From Kitasatospora sp. A2-31 (GTDB lineage: Bacteria; Actinomycetota; Actinomycetes; Streptomycetales; Streptomycetaceae), in NCBI RefSeq assembly GCF_022288725.1, contig NZ_JAKNTA010000010.1, positions 254,398 through 318,397 of the forward strand: a stretch of 64,000 nucleotides of DNA. Reading direction: 5' to 3'. Under the pieces are notes generated by a model that saw only the letters and a list, made by a program, of their open reading frames with translations, did no database searches and was not told the origin of the DNA. This document shows, in pieces, positions 15,925-23,266 of the stretch. The stretch's first letter is position 1; each line of letters starts with the position of its first letter. Position numbers and translations under genes: made by a program.

Positions 15925-17079
15925 TCACTGCGCCAGGGAGGATCGGAGGTCGTCCACGCGGTGCAGCGCGGCCAGGAAGGCGGTGCGGTCGAGGCGACCG
16001 CTGTCAAGGGCGGTGGCGAGGGCCGCGGCCGCCTCCTCGCCCTGGGTGACGTCGCGGCCGGAGCAGAGCAGGAGGTCCATCCCGGCCTCCGCGGCGGCGA
16101 CGGCGCGAGCTGAGGTGTCCCCGTAGGAGGTGAGGGCGCCCGCCTCCAGTGCGTCGGTGACGGTGACGCCGGTGAAGCCCAGGCGGCCGCGGAGCTCGCC
16201 CTGGATGGCGGCGGGCGAGAGGCCGGCCGGGCGCGCCGGGTCGAGGGCGGGGTAGACGGCCCAGGAGGCCATGACGAGTCGGACACCGGCGGCGACCGCC
16301 GCCCGGTAGGGCTCCTCCCCGCGGGCGCGCAGCTCGTCGAGGGACACGGGCAGCGTGACCGGGCCTTCGTCGGTGTTCTGGTCGCGCGGGGCGGCGCCGA
16401 GTCCGGGGAAGTGCTTGGCGGTCGCGGCGACGCCGATGCCCTGGTGGGCGGCGAGGAAGGCTGTGCCCAACCTCCCGACCACGGAGGGGTCCTGGCCGTA
16501 GGAGCGCTCGCGGTGGTCGATGAAGTTGTCCGGCGCGTCGTAGACGTCGAGGACCGGGGCGAGGTTCACGTTGAGGCCGGCGCCCGCCAGGTTGCGGGCG
16601 GCGCCGACTCCCGAACGGCCGGCCTCGCCGACCGGGTCGGCCGCCAGACCGGTACGGCGCGCGGACAGCTCCGGTGCGCCGGGCAGTCGGCGGACCCGGC
16701 CGCCCTCCTGGTCGGTCATCAGCAGCAGCGGCCGCGGCTCCGCCGCCTCGGCGGCGGCCCGGCGCAGCTGCTCCACCGCGGCGTGGAGCTGGGTGGGCGA
16801 GGTGATGTTCTCGCCGAACAGGATGACGCCGGCCGCACGGCCTTCGCGGATGGCGCGGAGCAGGGCGGGCGGCGGGGTGGGGCCGGGGTAGGAGTAGACG
16901 ATCCGGCGACCGGCGAGCCGAGCGGAGTCCTCGGAGGGCATGGCGGACGTCTCCTCCCTGACGGGCGGTACGGGCCGGTGCGACCCGCGTGCGGTGCCGG
17001 CCGGGGCCGGCGCCGGGCTCAGGGCGGTCAGCAGCAGGACGAGTGCCGCGACGTGCGCGGCCCGCCGAGGCGACGACAT
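15925..17079 (-). CDS. Exported GH3 beta-N-acetylhexosaminidase-like protein (NagZ family)
   Basis: Glycoside hydrolase family 3 protein of 384 aa with a signal peptide (AAHVAALVLLLTALSPAPAPA). The TIM-barrel domain shows LLLMTDQEGGRVRRLPG (about 118-134), LNVNLAPVLDVY, the KHFPGLG motif (Lys222, His223) and the nucleophile in VTVTDALEAGAL (Asp309). In cytoplasmic NagZ the KHFPG motif is followed by an Asp-His pair; here it reads RDQNTDEGPV, as in several secreted actinobacterial homologues, so the acid/base may differ. Expected role: trimming N-acetylglucosaminyl residues from peptidoglycan or chitin fragments outside the cell. ATG at 17079 begins the signal peptide; GGGAGT lies upstream. 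Confidence 0.88.
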   Translation of the reverse strand: MSSPRRAAHVAALVLLLTALSPAPAPAGTARGSHRPVPPVREETSAMPSEDSARLAGRRIVYSYPGPTPPPALLRAIREGRAAGVILFGENITSPTQLHAAVEQLRRAAAEAAEPRPLLLMTDQEGGRVRRLPGAPELSARRTGLAADPVGEAGRSGVGAARNLAGAGLNVNLAPVLDVYDAPDNFIDHRERSYGQDPSVVGRLGTAFLAAHQGIGVAATAKHFPGLGAAPRDQNTDEGPVTLPVSLDELRARGEEPYRAAVAAGVRLVMASWAVYPALDPARPAGLSPAAIQGELRGRLGFTGVTVTDALEAGALTSYGDTSARAVAAAEAGMDLLLCSGRDVTQGEEAAAALATALDSGRLDRTAFLAALHRVDDLRSSLAQ

Positions 17080-17430
17080 GGTGACTCCCGGGAGTGGTGC
17101 GGGGCGGAACGGTGAGGCTGAACCGGGTGATCGGTGCGGGTGCAGCGTTCCGGGGAGGGGAACGGTGAGCAGGGGTGACGGGCCGCGGGCGCGGTCGGTC
17201 CGGTCGGTCAGGGTACCGGTGCCACAACCGCCCCCGCCCCTTGCCGCGCCGGGCCCCTTGCAGGCCCCACCCCCCGCGACCGTCTCGGCACCCACCTGGC
17301 CCAGACGACCGCCTGACGAAGGGCCACCAGCACGAATTCCCGCCAGTGCACGCGACGCCGGGGCCACGCAGCGCCGGGGCCACGCAGCGCCGGGGGCACG
17401 CCGAACCCGACGCGGATCGTCGGACGCGCT
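17080..17430. other. 351-bp region between GH3 and MocR genes, with short repeats
   Basis: Contains the GH3 upstream region and, at about 17351-17400, a 17-base direct repeat (core GCCGGGGCCACGCAGC) in two full copies and a partial third. No gene was seen. Confidence 0.5.
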
Positions 17431-19017
17431 TCACCCGGTCCGGCGGAGGAGCCGGCCCAGGATCGCGATTCCCTCGGTGATCTCACCGACCGAGCCGGCC
17501 GCGTAGCCGAGGACGAGACCGGGCGGGTGCGGCAGACGGGCGTGCCAGGAGAGCGGCTGAACCTTGACGCCGTGGGCGAGCGCGGCTGTCGCGAGGTCCG
17601 TGTCGGAGCAGTCGAGGCCGGCCGGGAAGGTCACCGTCAGGTGCAGCCCCGCCGCCGCACCGTGCACGACGGCTCCCGGCAGGTGGGCGTCGATCGCCGC
17701 GATCATCGCGTCCCGGCGGCGCCGGTGGCGCGGGCGCAACAGGCGCAGGTGACGCTCCAGTTCACCGGTCTCCATCAGCCGGGCGAGGACGAGTTGGGGC
17801 AGCGCGGCGTTGCCGAGATCGGCGAAGCGCTTGGCGGACAGCACGGCCTCGCGGTAGCGGGTCGGGGTGAGCAGCCAACCGGTGCGCAGGGCGGGGGCGA
17901 GCAGTTTGGAGACGCTGCCGGTGTAGCAGACCCGTTCGGGGTGGACCGCGCGCAGCGCGGGCACGGGCGGGCGGTCGTAGCGGTGTTCCGCGTCGTAGTC
18001 GTCCTCCAGGACGAGACCGCCCTCGCCGGCCCAGCGGAGCAGTTCGCGACGCCGCCCGCCGCCGAGCACCACCCCGGTCGGGAACTGGTGGGCGGGGGTG
18101 AGCAGGACGGCCGGGGCGCCGGTGGCGCGCAGGGCGTCGACCCTGATGCCCTCGGCGTCGACCGGGACCGGCGGGGTGGCGGTGAGCCAGTGACCGAGGT
18201 GCTGGCGGGTACCGAGCGAACCGGGGTCCTCGACGGCCACCTCGGTGACGCCGTCCCCGGAGAGGACCTGGCCGAGCAGGGTGAGGGCCTGAGCGGCCCC
18301 GGCGACGATCAGCACCTCGTCCGGGTCGGCGCGGATGCCCCGGTTGCGGGCCAGCCAGTGGGCGACGGCCCGGCGCAGTGCCGGTGTGCCACGCGGGTCG
18401 CCGTAGCCCAACTCCTGGGCGGGGAGGTCGTCGAGGACGGCGCGCTCGGCTCTCAGCCAGGCCGTGCGGGGGAAGGCGGCGAGGTCGGGGACGCCCGGGG
18501 CGAGGTTGATCCGCGCGGGGGCGGCACGCAGCACGTCGAAGCTCTCGGGGGCGGGCGCGGTGTCGAACGGCGCGGGCGGCGCCGGTAGGGGCGGTGCGGG
18601 TGGCGGGGGCGGCGGTGCGGGGGCGGCCAGCACGACGGTGCCGGCCCTCCCCCGGCCGGCGATCTGCCCCTCCTCGGTGAGCCGTCGGTAGGCGTCGGTG
18701 ACGACCCCTCGGGAGACCCGCAGCTCCCCGGCGAGCACCCGGGTGGCGGGCAGCCGGCTGCCGGTGGGGAGACGGCCGTCGGCGATGGCGGCGCGGAGCC
18801 GGGCGGCCAGCCAGTCGGCGAGTCCGCCGGGCGGGGCGGCGGCCGGGTCGAGCTGGAGGAAGTCGGCCCCGGCGGGTCCGGACGTCACGGCTTCGACGGT
18901 GGCGGCGGCGTTCGCGGGTTCGGCGTCGGGTTCGGCGTCGGCGGCGGGCGCGGGTTCGGCGTCGCGTTCGGCGCGGCCTTTGGACCTGCCGGTGGGCGTC
19001 TGATTGGACCTGTTCAC
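17431..19017 (-). CDS. MocR/PdxR-type regulator (GntR HTH + aminotransferase-like domain)
   Basis: Protein of 528 aa. After a low-complexity Ala/Glu/Pro N-terminus there is a GntR winged helix (LADWLAARLRAAIADGRL, GSRLPATRVLAGELRVSRGVVTDAYRRL), a poly-Pro linker (APAPPPPPPAPPLPAPPAP), then a fold-type I PLP domain. PLP signatures include DYDAEHRYD and SVSKLLAPALRTGW, whose Ser-Lys provides the cofactor lysine. Such regulators bind a PLP adduct and control divergent genes. GTG at 19017 is the annotated start; GTG at 18888 is an alternative that drops the low-complexity head. Only 29 bases separate it from the divergent methyltransferase gene, the natural target. Confidence 0.88.
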   Translation of the reverse strand: MNRSNQTPTGRSKGRAERDAEPAPAADAEPDAEPANAAATVEAVTSGPAGADFLQLDPAAAPPGGLADWLAARLRAAIADGRLPTGSRLPATRVLAGELRVSRGVVTDAYRRLTEEGQIAGRGRAGTVVLAAPAPPPPPPAPPLPAPPAPFDTAPAPESFDVLRAAPARINLAPGVPDLAAFPRTAWLRAERAVLDDLPAQELGYGDPRGTPALRRAVAHWLARNRGIRADPDEVLIVAGAAQALTLLGQVLSGDGVTEVAVEDPGSLGTRQHLGHWLTATPPVPVDAEGIRVDALRATGAPAVLLTPAHQFPTGVVLGGGRRRELLRWAGEGGLVLEDDYDAEHRYDRPPVPALRAVHPERVCYTGSVSKLLAPALRTGWLLTPTRYREAVLSAKRFADLGNAALPQLVLARLMETGELERHLRLLRPRHRRRRDAMIAAIDAHLPGAVVHGAAAGLHLTVTFPAGLDCSDTDLATAALAHGVKVQPLSWHARLPHPPGLVLGYAAGSVGEITEGIAILGRLLRRTG

Positions 19018-19046
19018 CGGTCCATTGTGCGGGCCAGGGTGGGGAC

Positions 19047-19994
19047 ATGACGATGACCACGACGACTGCGAAGACGGCTACGGCGACGACGGACCCTGCG
19101 ACGGCCGCGGACCGGGCGGGAACCACGCGGCCTACGACCTCGCCGACCGGCACCACGACCGGTGCGCTCGCGTACCCGACCGGCAGCGCGACCGGCTACG
19201 TGCACGGCTATTCGGAGACGGAGGCCCGGCGCCTCGGGGACCAGGCGAACACCCTCGTCGAGCTCCTCCACGCCGGCACGGCCTACCCACCGGGCAGTCG
19301 GGTGCTGGAAGTGGGCTGCGGCGTCGGGGCGCAGACCGTCCACCTGCTCGCCGGCAGCCCGGGCATCCACCTCACCGCGGTCGACGTCTCGGCCGACTCG
19401 CTCGCCCAGGCACGAACCCACGTGGCGGCGCTCGCACCGGGGGCGCGAGTGGACTGGCACCACGGCGACCTGCACCGACTGCCGTTCGTCGACGGCGACT
19501 TCGACCACCTCTTCGTCTGCTTCGTGCTGGAGCACCTGGCCGACCCGCCGGCGGCCCTGGCGGCGCTGCGCCGGGTGCTGAAGCCGGGCGGCACCATCAC
19601 GGTGGTCGAGGGCGACCACGGCTCGACGTTCTTCCATCCGGAGAGCGCTGCGGCCCGGGCCACGGTGGACCACCTGGTCCGGCTGCAGAGCCTCGCGGGC
19701 GGCGACGGCCTGATCGGCCGCCGGCTCCATCCGCTGCTGACCGGAGCGGGCTTCCGGGACATCACCGTCCGCCCGCGCACCGTGTACGCGGACGGGAGCC
19801 GCCCGGATCTGGTGGAGGGCTTCACCCGGCGCACGTTCATCGCGATGGTCGAGTCCGCCCGGGCCGAGGCGCTGGCGGCAGGCCTCACCACGGCGGAGGA
19901 GTTCGACCGGGGCATCGCCGACCTGCACCGGACCGCGGAGCAGGGCGGCACCTTCCACTACACCTTCTTCAAGGCGCTGGCCGTCAGGCCGTGA
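19047..19994 (+). CDS. Class I SAM-dependent methyltransferase
   Basis: Protein of 315 aa with a Thr-rich N-terminal 40 residues followed by a Rossmann methyltransferase core. Motif I VLEVGCGVGAQTVHLL is at about 89-104, with LTAVDVSADSL, the HGDLHRLPFVDGDFDHLFVCFVLEHL block and the post-motif ALRRVLKPGGTITVVEGDHG. It resembles small-molecule methyltransferases of the UbiE/Methyltransf_25 type. ATG at 19047 lies only 29 bases from the divergent MocR start, so both promoters must overlap and some transcripts may be leaderless. Substrate unknown; control by MocR implies a link to amino acid, amine or vitamin B6-related chemistry, which is inference. Confidence 0.85.
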   Translation: MTMTTTTAKTATATTDPATAADRAGTTRPTTSPTGTTTGALAYPTGSATGYVHGYSETEARRLGDQANTLVELLHAGTAYPPGSRVLEVGCGVGAQTVHLLAGSPGIHLTAVDVSADSLAQARTHVAALAPGARVDWHHGDLHRLPFVDGDFDHLFVCFVLEHLADPPAALAALRRVLKPGGTITVVEGDHGSTFFHPESAAARATVDHLVRLQSLAGGDGLIGRRLHPLLTGAGFRDITVRPRTVYADGSRPDLVEGFTRRTFIAMVESARAEALAAGLTTAEEFDRGIADLHRTAEQGGTFHYTFFKALAVRP

Positions 19995-20057
19995 CCCGCC
20001 GCGGCGCACGCCGGCCGCAGCGGGCCTCCTGTGCGGCCGGTGGTCACTCCGCGGCGG

Positions 20058-20576
20058 TCACTCCGCGGCCGGGCCACCGCGCCGGCTGGTGTCGCCGAGG
20101 TGGGTGAGCAGGGTGCGCAGGGCGTCCACCAGCGCCTCGGTCTGCGGCTCGTCGAGGCCGGCGAGGACACGGTGTTCGGTGGCGAGGTGGTCGGGGAGGG
20201 CCCGGTCGATCAGCGCGTGACCCTCGGGGGTGAGGGCCACCTCGCGGCTGCGGCCGTCGGACCCGCTGGGGGTGCGGGTGACCAGGCCGCGCGCCTCCAG
20301 CCGGTCGAGGCGCTGGCTGATCGCCCCCGAGGTGACCATCGAGGACTCCAGCAGGCCGGTGGGGGTGAGGCGGTAGGGCGGGCCGCTGCGGCGCAGGGTG
20401 GCGAGCACGTCGAAGGAGGCTGCGTCGAGGTCGTGCTCGGCGAAGGTCTTCTTCAGCTCGGCGTCGACGAGACGGGCGAGCCGCTTGAGCCGTCCGATCA
20501 CCTCCATCGGCGAGACGTCGAGGTCGGGGCGCTCCGCACCCCATTGCCGCACCACTCGGTCCACGTGATCTGCCAC
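20058..20576 (-). CDS. MarR-family regulator (pair 1)
   Basis: Winged-helix regulator of 172 aa. RPDLDVSPMEVIGRLKRLARLVDAEL is followed by FDVLATLRRSGPPYRLTP, the recognition region MVTSGAISQRLDRLEARGLV and the wing TPSGSDGRSREVALTPEG. It is clearly paralogous to the MarR gene at 29715, with the same RPDLDVSP opening and MVTxGAxxxRxDRLExxGLVTR core. It is divergent from an EamA exporter gene, and three CTTAG-type operator sites lie between them, so it very likely represses both. GTG at 20576 is the most upstream plausible start; the ribosome site is weak. Confidence 0.9.
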   Translation of the reverse strand: MADHVDRVVRQWGAERPDLDVSPMEVIGRLKRLARLVDAELKKTFAEHDLDAASFDVLATLRRSGPPYRLTPTGLLESSMVTSGAISQRLDRLEARGLVTRTPSGSDGRSREVALTPEGHALIDRALPDHLATEHRVLAGLDEPQTEALVDALRTLLTHLGDTSRRGGPAAE

Positions 20577-20597
20577 GCCGCCCAGCCTAAACGATTG

Positions 20598-20683
20598 CTT
20601 AGCGGTGAGATACCTCACACCCCGTCAGCGGGCTCGACCGCCCCAGTTGCCTTAGCGCTGAGATACATTGGCTTAGTGCTAAG
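20598..20683. promoter_or_regulatory. MarR operator cluster, pair 1
   Basis: Three 12-bp sites: CTTAGCGGTGAG (20598-20609), CTTAGCGCTGAG (20651-20662) and the perfect palindrome CTTAGTGCTAAG (20672-20683). The last overlaps the GTG start of the EamA gene. The second and third are 21 bp apart with spacer ATACATTGG, in which TACATT could be a -10 box placing transcription start at or next to the GTG. The first site flanks the MarR start. Confidence 0.75.
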
Positions 20684-21611
20684 GAATCGACTCGGAATCG
20701 TGCTGGTGACCGCTCTCGCCCCCGCCATCTGGGGCTCGACCTACCTCGTCACCACGGAACTGCTGCCACCCGGCCGCCCGCTGCTCGCCGGGGTGCTCCG
20801 CGCCCTGCCCGCCGGACTGCTCCTCATCGCCGTCACCCGCCGTCTGCCCAAGGGGAGTTGGTGGTGGCGCTCGGCGGTCCTGGGCGCACTCAACATCGGC
20901 GCCTTCTTCGCCCTCCTCTTCGTCGCCGCGTACCGCCTGCCCGGCGGCGTCGCGGCCACCGTCGGCGCCGTCCAGCCGCTGATCGCCGCCGGTCTGTCGG
21001 CCGCGCTCCTCGGTGACCGGCTCACGCTGCGCACCCTGCTCTCCGGCATCGCCGGCGTCGTGGGCGTCAGCCTGCTGGTCCTGCGGGCCAACGCACAGCT
21101 CGACGCCCTCGGCGTCGCGGCCGCACTCGGCGGCGCGGTCGTGATGGCCACCGGCGTCGTACTCGCGAAGCGGTGGACCTCGCCGGCTCCGCTGCTCGCC
21201 ACCACCGGCTGGCAGCTCACCGCGGGCGGTCTGCTGCTGGTCCCGGTGACCCTGCTGGTGGAGGGCCCGCCGCCGTCCCACCTCACCGGCTCCAACCTGC
21301 TGGGCTACGGCTACCTCGCCCTGATCGGCGCGGCCGTCGCGTACGGCCTCTGGTTCCGCGGGCTCCGCGCGCTGCCGCCCACCTCCGTCACCTTCCTCGG
21401 CCTGCTCAGCCCGGTGGTCGCCACCGCCCTCGGCTGGCTGGTCCTCGGGCAGGACCTCGCTCCCGTCCAGGCGCTCGGCGCGGTGATCGTGCTCGGTTCG
21501 CTGGCCGCCGCCCAGATCCGGCGGCCGGCCGCGGCACCGGCCACGGCCGGGCCGGAGCCGGCCCACCAGCCCGCCCCCGAACCGGCGACCGCTCCCGGCT
21601 CCCGGGCCTGA
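20676..21611 (+). CDS. EamA/DMT-family transporter (pair 1)
   Basis: Ten-helix drug/metabolite exporter of 311 aa, VLRNRLGIVLVTALAPAIWG at the start and two EamA repeats (GVAATVGAVQPLIAAGLSAAL in the first, TSVTFLGLLSPVVATALGWL in the second), ending with an Ala/Pro-rich cytoplasmic tail. GTG at 20676 lies inside a MarR operator, with no ribosome site and a -10-like TACATT six bases upstream, so the mRNA may be leaderless. It is followed after 58 bases by an NmrA-like protein gene, probably in one transcript. Paralogue of the gene at 28735. The exported compound is unknown. Confidence 0.9.
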   Translation: MLRNRLGIVLVTALAPAIWGSTYLVTTELLPPGRPLLAGVLRALPAGLLLIAVTRRLPKGSWWWRSAVLGALNIGAFFALLFVAAYRLPGGVAATVGAVQPLIAAGLSAALLGDRLTLRTLLSGIAGVVGVSLLVLRANAQLDALGVAAALGGAVVMATGVVLAKRWTSPAPLLATTGWQLTAGGLLLVPVTLLVEGPPPSHLTGSNLLGYGYLALIGAAVAYGLWFRGLRALPPTSVTFLGLLSPVVATALGWLVLGQDLAPVQALGAVIVLGSLAAAQIRRPAAAPATAGPEPAHQPAPEPATAPGSRA

Positions 21612-21669
21612 CCCCTCACACCATCCGCACCCGGTCCTCCCGGACCGGTCGACCCTCCCGAGGATCCCC

Positions 21670-22308
21670 ATGCGTATCACCGTGTTCGGCGCAGCCGGCA
21701 ACGTCGGCAGCCGAGTGGTGGCCGAAGCGCTCACCCGCGGCCACCGGGTCACCGCCGTCCTCCGCGATCCCGCCCGGCCGCACGCCCTGCCGGCCGCCGC
21801 CGTGATCGCCACCGGCGACGCCGCCGACCCCGAGGACGTCGCCCGGCTGAGCGCCGGTCAGGACGTCGTGATCACCGCCACCCGGCCGGCGCCCGGCAGC
21901 GAGTCCGAGCTGGCCGTCGCCACCAAGGGCCTGCTGGCCGGACTGGCCGGGACCGGCGTGCGGCTGCTCGCCGTCGGCGGCGCCGGGAGTCTGGCCCTGC
22001 CGGGCGGCAACGGGGCCACCGTCCTGGACGATCCCGAGTTCCCGCCCTCCTGGCGGCCGATCGCCCTCGCCTGCGGCGAACAGCTCGACCTGCTCCGGGC
22101 CTCCGCGGAGGTCGACTGGACGTACCTCAGCCCGGCCGCCCTCCTGGAACCGGGCGAACGCACCGGCCGCTACCGCCTCGGGCGGGACGAGCTGGTCGTC
22201 GACGCCGACGGCCGGTCGGCCATCTCCATGGAAGACCTCGCGGTCGCTCTGGTCGACGAGGCCGAACGGCCGGCCCACCGCGGTCTGCGGTTCACCGTTG
22301 CGTACTGA
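21670..22308 (+). CDS. NAD(P)-binding NmrA-like/atypical SDR protein
   Basis: Protein of 212 aa starting MRITVFGAAGNVGSRVVAEAL, a GxxGxxG dinucleotide-binding motif, with D53-type TGDAADPEDVARLSAGQDVVI and VRLLAVGGAGSL blocks. This matches the NAD(P)H-binding (PF13460) family related to BVR-B and YwnB, which lack a strict Tyr-x3-Lys catalytic pair. ATG at 21670 follows GAGGATCCCC. It lies 58 bases after the EamA exporter on the same strand and is likely under the same MarR control, so it may act on the compound that is exported. Reaction unknown. Confidence 0.88.
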   Translation: MRITVFGAAGNVGSRVVAEALTRGHRVTAVLRDPARPHALPAAAVIATGDAADPEDVARLSAGQDVVITATRPAPGSESELAVATKGLLAGLAGTGVRLLAVGGAGSLALPGGNGATVLDDPEFPPSWRPIALACGEQLDLLRASAEVDWTYLSPAALLEPGERTGRYRLGRDELVVDADGRSAISMEDLAVALVDEAERPAHRGLRFTVAY

Positions 22309-22337
22309 GGCGCGGGCCGGCGGCGGTGGCCGTGGCC

Positions 22338-22387
22338 GTACGGCGGCGGCGGTGCCGTGGCGGTACGGCGGCGGCGGTGCCGTGGCC
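22338..22387. repeat. Two tandem copies of a 25-bp GC-rich unit
   Basis: The unit beginning GTACGGCGGCGGCGGTGCCG starts at 22338 and again at 22363; the two copies differ only at the last base. They follow the NmrA-like gene. Confidence 0.75.
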
Positions 22388-22494
22388 GGCCGGGCCGCGC
22401 GAGCGCGCAGCGGCCGAGCAGGGCGCAGTGGCTGACGGGCCGGCGGGCCGGCGGCCGGCAGGTCGGCGGCCGGGCCGATGGTCGGCGGCTGGCC

Positions 22495-22900
22495 GGGCGA
22501 ACCTGGGGGACGGCCGGGGAGGCGACCGTCCGGGCGACCCGGCTCCAGCAGCCGTCGAACGCCTCGCTCCCGTTGTCCAGCAGCCGCTCACCCCGGACCT
22601 TGCCCGCCAGCACCGGAGCCAAGGCCAGGCCAGCGCGGTCCCCGGCCGGCCGGCCACCCGGTGCTGCCGGACGGGGGCTGCCCCGCCCGGGCCGCACGTC
22701 CCGGCCCCGGTCGCCACGAAGGCCCGGACCCGGCCCGGGGACCGCGCTGCCGTCCGACCATGTCGCGACCCGTGACCCCGCATCGCGGCGAACCTCCAGC
22801 CGTTGAGGCCGTCGACACCGTCGCCGGAGGGCGCCTCCAGCCGCCGGCCCGAGCCGCTCGGGAAGCCGTCCACCGTGATCGTCGGATCGTGGGTCCGCCG
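22495..22900 (-). pseudogene. Remnant of a dihydrofolate-reductase-family (RibD C-terminal-like) gene
   Basis: On the minus strand, two frames together give segments of a DHFR/RibD-C protein. The first frame reads TITVDGFPSGSGRRLEAPSG then DGLNGWRFA, like the usual SLDGF-AGP-QSLE-P-GEGGE-LH-W-F opening, and later AFVATGAGTCGPGGA, like a degenerate MGRNMFGPGRG. The second frame reads LALAPVLAGKVRGERLLDNG and ARTVASPAVPQVRP, like the family ending PVLLG-GERLFDN...RTVASP-VTH. The frame changes at about 22620-22650, the conserved MGRN core is damaged, and about 150 bases are missing compared with an intact gene. No intact start is visible. The call depends on recalled family patterns. Confidence 0.55.
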
Positions 22901-23266
22901 CTCGGGCGTCGCGCTCTCCTCCCCTTGTTCCCGGTGGGGGCGTCCCCGGCCGCGCCCTACGTCGAGCGGAACCCCGGATCGGACCGCCACGGGGCCCTCG
23001 GCAGAGCAGAGCAGTGCCGCGCCGCGCCTGGTCGCCGACCGCGATTGCGCCCGGACGGGCCACCGCACCCGCCGGCCATGGCAGCCCGGACGAACCGACC
23101 GCGCCGCGTGAAGCGACCGGCCGCGCGAACCGACCGGCCGGCGTGCCGCAACGGCTGACCGGGCGAACCGGTTGCCCCCGCCGTTCGGAGGGTGTCGCCT
23201 GCACCACCGGAAAGACGGGTGTGTGCACTATCGATCCGGCCGCCCCGGGCGACCAGGATCATCACC

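Larger units (their letters stand above)
22309..23266. other. 958-bp gene-poor region around the DHFR-like remnant
   Basis: Open frames on both strands here have Arg/Gly/Ala-rich translations without family motifs. Apart from the tandem repeat and the DHFR-like remnant nothing is recognised. The promoter of the hydrolase gene at 23267 should lie near its right end. Confidence 0.45.
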
